DNA of 64,000 nt from contig CM068313.1 of NCBI GenBank assembly GCA_034766995.1, forward strand, positions 7,507,461 to 7,571,460. The letters are read 5' to 3'. The number at the start of each line of letters is the position of its first letter. Position 1 is the first letter of the stretch. Below, in pieces: positions 47,552-60,163 of the stretch. Source of the DNA: Acanthacorydalis orientalis (lineage: Eukaryota > Arthropoda > Insecta > Megaloptera > Corydalidae). Below the pieces are notes generated by a model. The model did not search any database. It was not told the DNA's origin and was given only the letters and a program-made list of their open reading frames with translations. A program made the translations under genes and the position numbers.

Positions 47552-48151
47552 TGGAGAGATATTTTATTGGTACGAATAAAAACCCACGCAATTTTCGATA
47601 TCTGTGACAGCGGTACGCATAAAATAAATATGCGTGAGTGTTTCTTACATATTATGCGTAGTATTGTTGTATGGTAATCGAGCGTTAGAACTTTTCATCG
47701 TGTTTATATCAACAATAGCGCGAAAATATACGTACTGCTTCAATACAAACGTAATTCGGATATGGATAGGCACGATTCGTTCAAGGTAATTCAGTAAAAA
47801 TCTGAATGAATTTGTAAAGAATTAATACTGGTAATATATTTCACAATCGTAATAAATTTCAACTGGTATTTATAACAGAATTCAAAATATCAGATTTGTT
47901 AAAAAGTACTTATAATACAGTCAATCAGATTATTCGGATTAAAAATAGAGAAAGATGTCGATTTTGTTACAAACATTAAATAAACGATATTTTATTATAA
48001 CTTTAATAAAAAATCAGAGAATTTATTCGACTTATATTTGATGTTGACTCTCAATTTAATGATAAATTTGAAAATCAGTTTGAGAAACGAGTTTTAATGA
48101 AAAAGTCTACAAAAATTATTGATATACATTTCAGAAATTAACCTGAAAATA

Positions 48152-48650
48152 TTAGGTGTACACATTAATTCGGTGCATTTTTTATGGAAAATTAATGTTT
48201 ACGGAAAAAACTGAATGTTGAGGATTGGAATACATTTCAATCCTCAAAATATTCTCCTATTATTTTATATAACAGCCCCATCGGTTGGGTGAAGGTAAGC
48301 TCCATCGGTATCTGACGAATCCCTTGTCGAGAAAAAGATGAGTCAATGAATCATAATGCATTTTCAAACGCCTTCCACTGTTTTAGGATTTGTTTGCATG
48401 TTTTATGCGTTACAACACCTTCCTCCAAATCTGAACAAATCATTCCCGGGGTTTCGGTAGCATTTATTTCAACTGGACTGAGAAAATATGCAATGTCAAA
48501 TATATTTCTTTTAGGACACCATCGTGTTCACTATTTATGGGGTTATGCTAACTATTTAGCCCAGATAAATAGTGTTTTAAATATCAAATTTGGAACTTCA
48601 AAATCCTAAAACGACGGGAAAATATTTTAATTTAAAACATATACAATATT
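48152..48650 (-). mobile_element. Family A mariner MITE, one end lost
   Basis: It begins on the plus strand with TTAGGTGTACACATTAATTC. Two extra segments distinguish it: GAATGTTGAGGATTGGAATA partly repeats the following CATTTCAATCCTCAAAATAT, and an extra ~20 bp (GGGTGAAGGTAAGCTCCATC) duplicates the GCCCCATCGGT region. The C-terminal codons, deletion junction and N-terminal codons follow (antisense, GAAATAAATGCTACCGAAAC). It fades in the leader at about 48650 without a second terminal repeat. Confidence 0.85.
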
Positions 48651-49211
48651 TCTCGTTTTAATCCCTTGCTAGGAGCAAATATGTATCGAAGCAATACTTG
48701 AACAAGTTTAAACAAGGAAATTCCAGGCACTCATCTCTATTAAAAATAGAATATTTATCCACCTATTTCTATAATTTTAATTCTATAATTGTCAAGAAAG
48801 AAAAGAAATTATAAAATATTTTTGAGGAACAATTATTTTTAAACTATTAAATTTGATTAATATATTTTTTTGAGATTGTTTTTATAAATTATTTTGTAAT
48901 AAATAAAGATAATAAATCGTTCTTACTTTCTTTTTAAATATTAATATTTCTTATCTTTAAATAAGTTTTGTTTCAAAAACGAAATGTTTTATTTCTATTT
49001 AAATTACTTAAGAACGTTATTAAGAGTTACATTTATTTTTTACAATAAAAGACATGTTTTAAGTTTGTAATAGTAAATTATCTTATTAAATAATTTAATA
49101 AATACCCAGTATCGAAAGAATTTTATCAAAGCAATAAAAACAAACTGAGAAGGATTATAAGTAAAATATTAAAACAGAAAATTGAAAAAAAGGTAGACAA
49201 GTATTCAATTT
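48651..49211. other. AT-rich stretch, nothing recognised
   Basis: No supported feature. Confidence 0.5.
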
Positions 49212-49346
49212 TTCGTTAGTTATCCAATAGATATGGTAATGTTGTACAAAACAATCGGAAAAATTTTGAGGATTGAAACACATTACATTTTTCCGTAAAC
49301 ATTCAAGTTCTATAAAAAAAGGTACTGAATTAATTTCTACACCAGA
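49212..49346 (+). mobile_element. Family A mariner MITE, 3' end only
   Basis: From TTCGTTAGTTATCCAATAGA (codons of the family's IRQLSDRW region) through TTGAGGATTGAAACACATTA to the terminal repeat GAATTAATTTCTACACCAGA. Confidence 0.85.
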
Positions 49347-49719
49347 TATTTTTTTTACAAATAGATTTTTTTATATGTCATAGCATTATATGAGTTGGCA
49401 CTTTTAACATTTTTTAGAATCACGCAGTGTTAAGTATTGCAAATCACTGAAACGATTTTTTTGTCACCTCCACATTGAATAACGTATGTAATTTTTATCG
49501 GATAGAAAAAACTAATTAAATTTAACGGCAATTGTCTATTTTAAAACATTTTTTCCATACCCCACGACTAAAAATAGACGAATAATTTGTTTCCTTATTA
49601 AACATTTCAACTGTAAATACACATACCACCTATTGCATTTGATTGAAATAAAAAGTCATGACTTTTGTTACCGTCAAACGAATTATGTTGAAATACATAT
49701 CATTGTCATTGAATTCATT

Positions 49720-49765
<46 letters not shown>

Positions 49766-51078
49766 GTATATTGTACATGAACTTTATAAATCATATGAAT
49801 GGAACAATAAACGATGTATAGCTGTTTATGTAAATCTATAACGAATCAAACTGATTGATGCATTGTATTCTGAAACCAAATTAGACGTAACCTTGACATT
49901 TCTATCTTGGTTCGCGAATTCGACCAATCAGTACATCTGTTATAGTGAAATAAACAGCATGTCGTTGTTGAATATGTCGAAGGTAAATGCACCAATTACT
50001 CAACTATTAAAAATATACACAGGCTTACTCTAAATGTTACTTGTTAGATTGAAAAACATCTGTTTAACTGAAATATTTTCACATAAATATACGATAGTGA
50101 CAGGACGGTGTACCATTTTATAAATACTTCTGACATCTTATTTATCAGACATTTCATACATTTTTTTAAAAAAAAAAGAAATGTAAACGTCGTCACATCT
50201 CATAGATTGTTCTCTAGATCTAATTAAATTATTATAAAAATTTATACTGATACGAGAACATGTGAAAATAATCTTTTTACCAAATCAAACGCAGTTGTGA
50301 CAGACGTGACAGATTTATGAGCTCAATTTTTGCACTTAATTAGATGTATCTGATACGTGGTGTTTGAGTTTATTTATTAAGTGGATATACTTTTAACCCC
50401 GTATATAAATTTGATATGCATGGATGACGTTGAAAAATCTGTATGAAATAAATATTCTATTGTTGTTTCAAACGCATGTTACGTTCTTGTGGTATAATTT
50501 TCCAGTAAGATGGAGCAAAACAGAACAGTAGTAATTTAATTTTTGTGAATATTTACACGCATTTCCCCTACAATTTTTGTGGGTTAATTGAGTTATTATA
50601 TTAAATAAAAATAACACTTTATTCAGTAAAACAATACAGCACTACATTGATATTTTTTTCATATTTAAATGCATTTTATAATAAAAAGAATATTTATTTT
50701 GTTTAAATTCTAATTGAAAAATCAAAATATATTCTTCATACATTCAAATTATGTTTACATTAATACTATTAAGTAAAAGTCAGGCTAGTTAATTTTATCT
50801 TTGTAATTCTACAGAACAACTCCAATATTTATTTAGCCATAACTGAACTTCTGATTTATGTTATTATTTCTTTCCAATAATCTTCTATCTTTATATACAG
50901 CGCTATTCGTTTTTGTATTATATACGAATTGTCTTTATATAATAATTATTAAAAATTAATTTAATGTAAGAAAACACATTTGTGATCCCATTTTCACATT
51001 GTTTATTTTTTATTGTGATCACACGACACATAAATCGATGAAAAATAATATTGTACATTTTTTCAAACTTTGTAATAT

Positions 51079-51139
<61 letters not shown>

Positions 51140-51149
51140 TCTTTCGCAC
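49347..51149. other. AT-rich stretch with microsatellites
   Basis: (TA)n at 49725-49759 and 51082-51136. A short more balanced patch lies at about 49880-49990. Nothing coding is recognised. Confidence 0.5.
51082..51136. repeat. (TA)n microsatellite
   Basis: About 27 uninterrupted units. A P1 arm begins ~20 bp downstream. Confidence 0.95.
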
Positions 51150-51260
51150 CATAAAAAAATTTTTTTGATCAAAAATGTTCAATAATTGATTACTGACAGT
51201 ATCTGATTGTCATTTATCCGCATTTCGATGAGAATGTCATTATCCTAAGAGAGTCGAGGT
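51150..51260. repeat. Arm of palindromic repeat P1
   Basis: TTGATCAAAAATGTTCAATA, ATTGATTACTGACAGTATCT and GCATTTCGATGAGAATGTCA, then TTATCC: the canonical P1 order. Confidence 0.6.
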
Positions 51261-51640
51261 AGTTGTAAGGTGAGTGCAATAATTCATTTACAAAATATGA
51301 CTCAACAAATGTGAATATATAAATAAGAGAAAAAGTGTAAGGATACTGAAAAATTATTGGAAAATTATTTGTAAGGTTGTTATGAAGTGATTCAATTATG
51401 AAAGATTTTTTTTCATTTCCATATAACATTTAATAATAATAATAAGTAATAATTTCATACATCATGAAATTAAATAGCATGTTACAATTTTTACCTAAAG
51501 TATCGTCCAAATTATTAGATTTTACATCAGACATGAAAAAAGTTTTGAATTGAAACTAAATTTCGAAAAATCAGTTAAATTAGAATTTTAATTTACCTGA
51601 TGAATATTTAAACCATTAAATAATTAATTATTGGACACAT

Positions 51641-51679
<39 letters not shown>

Positions 51680-52442
51680 CGTCTACGTGTGTGTGCGTAT
51701 ATAATGTTTAGAGAATTTCATAAATATTTAAAACAACAATTAATGAATACAAACAGATTTGATAATAATCATTGGAGTACTCTTGAAGTTTCAAAATTAG
51801 TTATTTATATATGGTTGAACGAATATGTATAAGAACAGAGGTTAATCTAACATCAGTTTAATGACCGTACGAATAGTAACCAGTGCGTATAAAATGAACA
51901 ATAAAATTGTACAATGAAATCAAAATAACGCAATAGAAAGAATAAGAACATAACAAAGCAAATCTGGAACGTATACTCTATTTAAAACCTTTTTAAAAAA
52001 TCGGAACTGTACTTACAATTCAAACAAATATCTAAAAAATTAAACGTTTCAAAAATAATTCAGAAATTTGATTCACAAACAAACTGAATAAAGAAAACAA
52101 TAACAAAAAACAAACAAAATAATGCAGATTGTGTACAAATTGTAAATATTTTAATCTCTGTTACATTTCATTTCTCATCCATACAAGAATCATTATTGAC
52201 TATCCGTTCGTGTTCTATAATCAGGAAACCGTCCGTAAACAAATAAATCATTTCTAATAAGAAACCTGTACAAGATTGTTCATATGCTATTTTCAACATG
52301 TCATTGTATTTAATACGTCCATATATTTTCGCCAAAGACCTTTTAAAATTCATTATCAGGGTCAAATATTTAATGATGATGCTCGTATTAATTTTTTTCT
52401 TGTTTCTATTTATGTATAATTTCATTCATTACATTAAGATAC

Positions 52443-52480
<38 letters not shown>

Positions 52481-52881
52481 TATGTAAATGTAACTGAAAT
52501 TATACTTAATGCGTTATTTTTTATCTGAAGGATTTTAATTCATTATCAAGGTTATATACGTAATGATCAAATTATTTTTAGTATACATCCATATATGACT
52601 TTACATATTATATAAATTAATAAAGATAATTATAAATTACATGCAAAGATTAATTAATATAATTAATAAATCACATGTAGTGATCATTAACAAACCACAA
52701 ATATGAATAACTAGAAATCATCAAATCATATGTTCGTATCTGAGTTTGTTATCATTCATTAAACACTATTTTTTATAAAATACTATTTTTAGAAATATTA
52801 TTTGTATATATTGCGATTGCCAAATCATATAAAATTAAAAGAAAATAATTTATTAAAATTTAAGAAACTTCGATTCATCGT
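51261..52881. other. AT-rich stretch with microsatellites
   Basis: (AC)n-(TA)n-(GT)n-like compound repeat at about 51636-51700 and (TA)n at about 52449-52478. The 85-codon minus-strand frame at 52168-52425 has no recognisable domain. Confidence 0.45.
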
Positions 52882-53042
52882 GATGGTATTCATCATTTTG
52901 GATCAGTTGAATTTTTGTTTTTCACTACTAGTCTCAGAACGTTTGCCATATTCAGGTAGAATTTAGGTAGTTCTACTTGAAGATGGCACACGTGCTGAAA
53001 AACAGCAATGAAAACACAAACTCTAGTGACCATCAAAAATCG
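52882..53042. repeat. Palindromic repeat P2, two-arm copy
   Basis: The left arm (52882-52957) contains TTGTTTTTCACTACTAGTCT then CAGAACGTTTGCCATATTCA. The right arm (52977-53042) contains AAGATGGCACACGTGCTGAA then AACAGCAATGAAAACACAAA. The loop region itself holds AGGTAGAATTTAGGTAGTTC. The right arm runs into a family A terminal repeat. Confidence 0.7.
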
Positions 53043-53066
53043 AAGGCATCAAATTAATTTTTACAC

Positions 53067-53098
<32 letters not shown>
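53034..53098 (+). mobile_element. Family A terminal repeat joined to (TA)n
   Basis: Only the 3' terminal repeat remains (AAGGCATCAAATTAATTTTT, then ACACCTAA). It is followed at once by a ~28-bp (TA)n array. Confidence 0.75.
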
Positions 53099-53101
<3 letters not shown>

Positions 53102-53910
53102 TGTTGTTAGTTGATATTGTTACAAATTAAAAATATTGTGTTATTTTTGTACTTTAAAATTAAAAAAAGAATTCATTTTAAACTAGATCACAAACTATAA
53201 AAAGTACAATTTTGAATATTTATTTCCTTCAAAAACACCACTGATTTTGTATTTTTTATTCGCCTATATCTGAAACGTAATTCGACAATTTAAACTTGCT
53301 ATTTGAAAAGTGACCATGTAATAAAATAATATTCAATTCGAATAAACCGGACAGATTCTGAGAATCCGAAAACCCAATAAACAATTATGCTTAGAAAACG
53401 GGTTATAATATCGAATTCATGAAAAGTTATAAATGATATAAATAGATCTAAAATTTAAGTGATCGAAGTCTAAAGATGAGTACAATCTATTCATTTGAAT
53501 TTTCAAGAAGCCCGTAGGGGCTAAATTAAACGGAAATGAGCGAAACGAACGACAGTGTGGGTGGACGCACGAAACAGTATTGTATAAAGCACACTCTTAT
53601 TTACATATTATCTACATAAACAGCTTGTTTATATATATGTCTGCATATATATATATAAATAAATCAAGGTCTGTTTTAAATGAGAATTTTAATAAATATT
53701 ATAATTAAATATAAAGAAGTGATATCGTTCTGTACATGATTTAGTAATGAGTAAAAAAGTTAATAAAAAATTAATCTATAAATCAAATAAAAGCAATTAA
53801 AAATTTAAGATATCAAGAAGGAGAACGCACTCATTATTTTTAACGTATTTTTCATTGTAATTTATTTCAGTTTACATTTATTTCTCCTTATATTTATATT
53901 CAACATAATA
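53099..53910. other. AT-rich stretch with one balanced patch
   Basis: 53505-53600 is less AT-rich (AGCCCGTAGGGGCTAAATTA, AGTGTGGGTGGACGCACGAA). Nothing is recognised. Confidence 0.45.
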
Positions 53911-54412
53911 TTAAGTGTAAAAAATAATTCGGTGCCGTTAAATTTAATGAATCATAACTCTGTTTTAAATTAAAATATTTTCTCATCGTTTTAGGATTTT
54001 TCAGTGGCAGCCTTAAAATTTAAAAACAGCATATGACCAAGCAGTTGGCATAAATTCACAAAACAGTAGTGAACACGATAGCGATATTAAACGTTCCATA
54101 CCTTTCGCACTCCATTTGAAAAAATGATACCGAAGTCGCAGGAATGATTTGTTCAGCTTTGAAAGAAGATGTTGTGATGCATAAAACATGCAAAAAATGA
54201 TAAAATAGTGGAAAATGTTCGATAATGTATTACGACCTCATTGTATCAAAGACGCCATCTTTCTTCGACAAGAGGCTTGTCAGTTATCCGACAGATGGAG
54301 CAAAGTTGTATAAAATAGTGGGGAATATTTTGAGAATTGAAATGTATTTAATTTTTCTGCAAACGTTCATTTTTTTATAAAAAAGAGGCACCGAACTAAT
54401 TTGTACACCTAA
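53911..54412 (+). mobile_element. Family A mariner MITE, full length, well preserved
   Basis: 502 bp from TTAAGTGTAAAAAATAATTC to GAACTAATTTGTACACCTAA. Leader, N-terminal remnant, shared deletion junction (GCAAAAAATGATAAAATAGT) and C-terminal codons are all in order. TTCGACAAGAGGCTTGTCAG, then TTATCCGACAGATGGAGCAA, encode FRQxxxQLSDRWSK. It is a good reference copy for a consensus. Confidence 0.92.
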
Positions 54413-55517
54413 TAAAATCAGAGAGAATCTTCAATTTCGACTTCATTGGACAAATTGGACAAGCCTATTTCTATACAGTAAATCAATAATAATGATTTTA
54501 ACATATTTTCTTATCTTTCATCTATTTCTTTTTCTTCTACGACTTTACAATATATTCAAAATAATATTATAATAAAAAATGATCTTGATTTTCATTGGAC
54601 AAACTGGACATAAATATTTTTATATATTTACTATTTTCTTTCATTTCCCGTATGTACAAAAACGAAAAACATCCGTTACTATGTACTAAATAAATATAAG
54701 AAAAAAGGAAGAAATACAAATTTAAAAATGGAACAGGTACTTAAACATGATTCCTCGTATGTTTTCAGCCTGTCCTATAATATATTGAATTTTATTTCCT
54801 GTCTAAAACGAATAATAAACAACATTTCACACATTCTTTGTTGGAAATCATTCCGAACGCATAAAAATAAATATTTTTTTAATTAATAATAAAAATGTTG
54901 ACGATTATTTTTATTTATGTGAAAATTATTTTTTTATAACCTTGCAGTGGTTTAAATTTTATACCATTACAGAATTTTATTACGCACGTTTTTGTTACAG
55001 CGATTTACCTTGATAAATACAACATAAAATGAATGTTCTCTGTGCCAAAAAATCATAAATGTGTGTTTTTCAATACGAAAGGATTATATTATTACAGTAT
55101 AAAATACCAAACTGATATATTTTAAATATATTTTATTATTATCATATATTTACATAAATGCAAATATATATATATATATATATAATATTTGATCAGGCTT
55201 GTATTTGTATGAAGAAACTTATTTAGTGATAAAAATAAATGCATTACGGTCAACGTTAGTTAATAGGAAATATGTTTATAGTGAACCGTGCGTTTTGCGG
55301 TAATATATATTATTATTTTTATATGGCTGTAACGCAGTTAAGAAATGAATCAAAACCACAAATAACATATAAATTCGCAATACTTTTACCCAACATTTAT
55401 TGTCAATAATTATTAAAATAATTATTTAAGTACATTGACTGCGATGATATATGTAATTAAACTCATATATATTTATATATATATATATATATATATATAC
55501 GAGATATATATATACTC

Positions 55518-55572
<55 letters not shown>

Positions 55573-56333
55573 CATCTAATATTTACCTTAGAAAAAGTTA
55601 CAGTTATCAAAAATTATAAGAAAGTAATAAAAGGATCACTGACTAGATTTTATTTTGATAAATACTCTCATATTCAGAAAAAATATTTTTGAATTTTTAT
55701 AGTTAAAAAATGAGAAATAAACTGTTTGGAGATGAAATTTCCTTTATAATTTATTTAGTAAGAAGTGTATTATAATATACAACTCATAGTGTAACTGCAC
55801 TGTTAGTTCATAACTTAAGTATAAAAAAATGCATTCTTATCGAACTCAGCGCTGTTAACAAATTTTCATTTTCAGTAATTGAATTCCGTACCCAAGCATT
55901 TATGAATAACTTTTATAGCAAAAAAAATTGGAAACCGTCTTCTCGATTTACAGATATGTGTTGAATAATTTATTTTTTAAACATAATTTAACCGGAAAAA
56001 AAACGAGTCCTTAAGCAGCACTTAATAGTGATTTCACTACTGTATATAATCTTACTAATAAAGTATATATAATTACGAAATGATATACTGACAACTAAAC
56101 CACAAATCGTGCGAAATAAAACCGAAAACGATCAAAGAATCAATTACATTATAATTTTTGATACTGTGACTAATACTTTATATTTTTTATAATACTTTCA
56201 CAAAAGTATGTTTCTCTCCCCTACAAATCACAAAAAGTCGATCTGATTAGTGTTTAATAATTAAATAATCATTGATAATTTTTCATTGAATTTATTGAAT
56301 TCTACATATAAGCTATATGAACTGATACGTCTA
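54413..56333. other. AT-rich stretch with a diverged duplication and (TA)n
   Basis: CATTGGACAAATTGGACA (about 54446) and CATTGGACAAACTGGACA (about 54594) lie in similar contexts, suggesting a diverged ~150-bp tandem duplication. (TA)n arrays lie at about 55160-55185 and 55465-55568. A P1-like arm lies at about 56225-56290. Nothing coding is recognised. Confidence 0.45.
55465..55568. repeat. (TA)n array with an internal palindrome
   Basis: Two (TA)n blocks flank ATACGAG-(AT)n-CTCGTAT, so the non-TA bases also form an inverted pair around a TA core. Confidence 0.9.
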
Positions 56334-56604
56334 TTAGGCGTAAAATTAATTTGGTGCCTTTAAATTGAATCAATCATAACTCTGTTTTAAATGAAATTAT
56401 TTTCTCATCGTTATACGATTTTTAAGTGCAAAAATTAATATTTAAAAACGCTATGTATATTAGCCAAGGAGTTAGAATAACGTCACAAAACGGTAGTGAA
56501 CAAGATGGCATCCTAAAGCATCATATTAGGTATTGCATACTTTTCGCATTCCAGTTGAAAAAAATGCTTTCGAAGCCACATGAATAATTTTTTCAACGTT
56601 GTGA

Positions 56605-56675
<71 letters not shown>

Positions 56676-56905
56676 TAAAATATGCAAAAAATACTAAAAT
56701 AATGAAATAGGTCTGAAAATGCATCACGACTTCATCGATTCAAAGCTGTCATCTTTTTCTCGACAAGGGATTTGTCAGTTACTTAACACAGAGCAAAATG
56801 ATATAAAATAATAAGGGATATTTTTATGATTCAAATGTATTCCATTTTTCCGTAAACATTCATTTTCTATAAAAAAAATCTTTGGAATTAATTTGTACAC
56901 CAAAT
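56334..56905 (+). mobile_element. Family A mariner MITE with an internal (TA)n array
   Basis: It runs from TTAGGCGTAAAATTAATTTG to GAATTAATTTGTACACCAAA, 572 bp. The N-terminal remnant is recognisable (ATGGCATCCTAAAGCATCAT, then AGGTATTGCATACTTTTCGC). At the point where other copies read GAAGGTGTTGTGACGCAT, this copy has a 66-bp (TA)n array (56607-56672) and then ATGCATAAAATATGCAAAAA. Removing the array gives the usual ~505 bp. Confidence 0.92.
56607..56672. repeat. (TA)n microsatellite inside a MITE
   Basis: About 33 units, replacing the GGTGTTGTGACG segment of the element. Confidence 0.95.
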
Positions 56906-56914
56906 ATATACATA

Positions 56915-57010
56915 AACAACAATCAAAACCAATCAATAATCAATTATTGAATATTTTTGATTAGAATTTTTTTATAGTTTATGAGAAATTGGAAAAGTAA
57001 TTCAAATATA
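56915..57010. repeat. Arm of palindromic repeat P1
   Basis: AACAATCAAAACCAATCAAT, AATCAATTATTGAATATTTT, TTGATTAGAATTTTTTTATA, GTTTATGAGAAAT. It lies ten bases after a family A MITE. Confidence 0.6.
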
Positions 57011-57777
57011 TATCATTTTAATATTTATTTAGAAAGATGTATTTGTCTAAAATATACTTGAAAATATTGACTCTTTCCTAACCTAGATTATTTTTCTAAT
57101 CCTGAACTAAATTTTAATATAGCAAAAATAATCGTTTAAAATTTAAGAAAAAAATAAATTTTAAATGTGTACGAATTAAAACCAAAAAATTAAATTAAAT
57201 TCAAATATGTAACATTTAAGTGCTTAATATTTTATAAATTATCCGTCTTACAAAAATACAGAAAGTAAATTAATTTAAAATTAACAAACTGTAAAATATT
57301 AATATCGAAATTATATATTTTTTCCAATCAATCGTTATAAAAAATATACATTTACTTTATGATAAAAATATATTGGTAAAATCAAAACAACCTTTATGCA
57401 ATTTATTTTAAATCAATTAATCACACATAATATTATTCATGAAAACAAATTACTTAAGAAAAAAGGTCATAATTCCAATCAACTCAAATTAGTAATTAAA
57501 TAAATTATTCGTGCCCATATTTAGTTAACTTTCTTGTCAAAAAATGACATAGCAGCAAGTTACTTTCATTTATTACAAGTTTGTTCATGAAGTTCATATT
57601 CATTAAGAAATGAATAAAATATACTTTATAAATTATTAATCTTTGCGAGGCAGCATTAAAATTAATAAAAATATCACAACGAATAAATGTATACTATAAA
57701 TTTGTTAGATTAAAAATTTTTCTTGTCTTTATTATTCTCTAATAATAAAAGTTTCATTGCATTATAGAAATATGTTA

Positions 57778-57783
<6 letters not shown>

Positions 57784-57838
<55 letters not shown>
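57784..57838. repeat. (TA)n microsatellite
   Basis: About 27 units after an ATGTATAT lead. Confidence 0.95.
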
Positions 57839-57840
<2 letters not shown>

Positions 57841-58455
57841 AATCAATAAAAATAAACTAAAAACTGAGCAAATTCTCATCTGCAAATAATTAAAAATAAT
57901 TTCGTATCTAAAATATTGACAAACCCGTTATATTTATAGTTTTTCCTTTCCTCTCATAGCAGATTTTACTGTAAAATGTGCGTTTATAAAACTTCATTTT
58001 CCACGTTTTAAACTTTACAACGCATACAAATTAATTTAATATCACAAAAAGCAAGTATGAAATTTCCATTACGTAAACGCTTTTAAAAATGTTTACATAC
58101 GAAAGTTTTTCGTTTCAGTACGTTTTTAAAATATAGTTTACTTATTCGAAAAGCTTTATAATGTACACAAGACACACACAAACCATTTGTTAATATTTAA
58201 TTTCTTAGTTATTAAACGCCGTAAAGTACACATAAATCATATTTATTCTTTGTAAAATAAACGTAAGTAAATAAAAAAATAATTAATGTTCCATTAAGAA
58301 AAGAATTTTAAACATATATGTTCGAAATGTATTTGTAAATACAGTTTTAATATTTAGATAAATACTTTTATTTTATGCTTTTATGATTTTATATCTTTGA
58401 AAGTTGTTAGTTTATGATTAAAGGAAGTTAATTTAATTTTACACATCAAATCTTG

Positions 58456-58458
<3 letters not shown>

Positions 58459-58511
<53 letters not shown>
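58459..58511. repeat. (TA)n-(TG)n compound microsatellite
   Basis: About 16 TA units, then about 10 TG units. Confidence 0.95.
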
Positions 58512-58832
58512 ACTCATCTTTGGCTTATTTATATCAATAGAAAATAGACAGTTAAGGAAAAACTTTACAGAATATCTATCTAAATTATCAAAAATCAAAT
58601 AACCAAAAGTACATTTTAATTAAATATTAAATGAATGAAAGCTCAAAAATTCAAGCAAAACATAATATTTATTCTGTAACTAAAAGCAAAAAAATAAATA
58701 AAAAAACCTTAAAGACTAAAGAAATCAAGTAGCAAAAATAACTCGAAACTTCGAATATAAAAGATTAATCCATTACATGGATATATATAAATTTTTGATT
58801 GAAAATATTAAATATTACTCTGATTGTTTCTT

Positions 58833-58871
<39 letters not shown>

Positions 58872-59089
58872 TCTTAAGAAGTAATATATAAAATAAATAA
58901 TATAGCTACAAATACATACAGCTAAATATTTTAAAAATGAAAACAGGATTGTCATGAAAACTTGTTGTGAAAGAAATGATTATTTCAATTCCATTTGAAA
59001 TAAAAATATTTTTAAAAAATTTGCCTGTATATTAAAAAGTTACAAGCAATAAACACATATAATAAATATATTTTCTGTTATTATTTACT

Positions 59090-59093
<4 letters not shown>

Positions 59094-59166
<73 letters not shown>
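59094..59166. repeat. (TA)n microsatellite
   Basis: About 36 units with one TGTA variant. Confidence 0.95.
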
Positions 59167-59617
59167 AACAATTGTTTAAGGTCGATGTTCACATTTATCA
59201 AATATAGCACTTTATGACTTTACAAAAAAAAACTGAAAAAAATTATAATGGGAAAAAATGTTATACTAACAATAAATAGTGTTATATTTTTAATCAATGT
59301 ATTTTACTTCTTAGTGATCATTAAATATAAACCAATTAATTTGCATTTTAAATATTTCTGTGTTTACAAACAGTTGTTATCCGGAAATTTCGAAATTAAT
59401 TATATATATATATATATATACATATATTCAAGAAAAACAATTTTCTTGCATAAAAAAATTAATCCATTCTTTTTTGTAGTAAACATTTTATTACTCTTAT
59501 TATAATTCATAAAGTCTATAATAAACTAATGTTTTTTAGAAAATAAGAATAAAATTCAATATTCAATCTTTTAAAATTTAATGACAGTTCTATCTTTTTG
59601 GCCTAAAGTAAAAAGAA

Positions 59618-59618
<1 letters not shown>

Positions 59619-59677
<59 letters not shown>

Positions 59678-59683
59678 ATATAT
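59619..59683. repeat. (TA)n microsatellite
   Basis: About 32 units with one TTTA interruption. Confidence 0.95.
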
Positions 59684-59879
59684 GATCTTAAGTAAGTTCG
59701 ATTTTCACACTCATGAAGTACAACAATCAGACAATTTTACACAATGACAACAAATGGATACCATATAAATTTGATCTAATCTAAAAATTTTACATTAAAA
59801 TATCCACTAGAAATAAACAAATTAAATTATATTTTAAATATTGTGTTAATAAACAGTTGTCAATCGAAAAATTAAGACT

Positions 59880-59881
<2 letters not shown>

Positions 59882-59955
<74 letters not shown>
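59882..59955. repeat. (TA)n microsatellite
   Basis: About 37 uninterrupted units, ending at the left edge of a possible Tc1-like element. Confidence 0.95.
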
Positions 59956-59957
<2 letters not shown>

Positions 59958-60163
59958 GCATGTCAAAATGTTTTGGAATACCGGAGTTTCTTAAAAAGAA
60001 ATATTGAGCAATTTCTTTTGTCAGTCAAATCTTTTCAAATTCTTATTATTATTTATAAACTTTCTACAAAACTAACCTCTTTTAAAAAATAACATTTGAA
60101 TTAAAGTTTGAAATGTCTGTTTATACTTAATTGATGCTCAATTTTTTGGCCTGGCATGTAGGA
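59956..60163. mobile_element. Possible Tc1-like short non-autonomous element
   Basis: The left edge reads CGCATGTCAAAATGTTTTGG then AATACC. The right edge inverted reads CTACATGCCAGGCCAAAAAA then TTGAGC. Tc1-type ends often follow a CATGxCAAAAxTTTTGGxACACC pattern, and the left edge fits it well. The two ends match each other only over the first ~9-10 bases. It carries no transposase sequence. TA flanks both sides, but with (TA)n on the left the duplication is uninformative. Confidence 0.35.

Larger units (their letters stand above)
46766..48151. other. Unassigned stretch with CpG-richer patch and long (TA)n
   Basis: 46990-47200 is CpG-richer (for example CAGCGTCTCGTCTCAAATGA), with an 88-codon minus-strand frame of no recognisable family. 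Microsatellites lie at 47230-47272 and 47469-47548. 47600-47790 is mildly CpG-containing. Confidence 0.45.
57011..59955. other. AT-rich stretch very dense in (TA)n arrays
   Basis: No gene or transposon is recognised. Long TA arrays: 57784-57838, 58459-58511 (with TG tail), 58838-58868, 59094-59166, about 59400-59426, 59619-59683 and 59882-59955. The 85-codon plus-strand frame at 59248-59505 is an AT-driven hydrophobic reading that includes a microsatellite. Confidence 0.55.
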
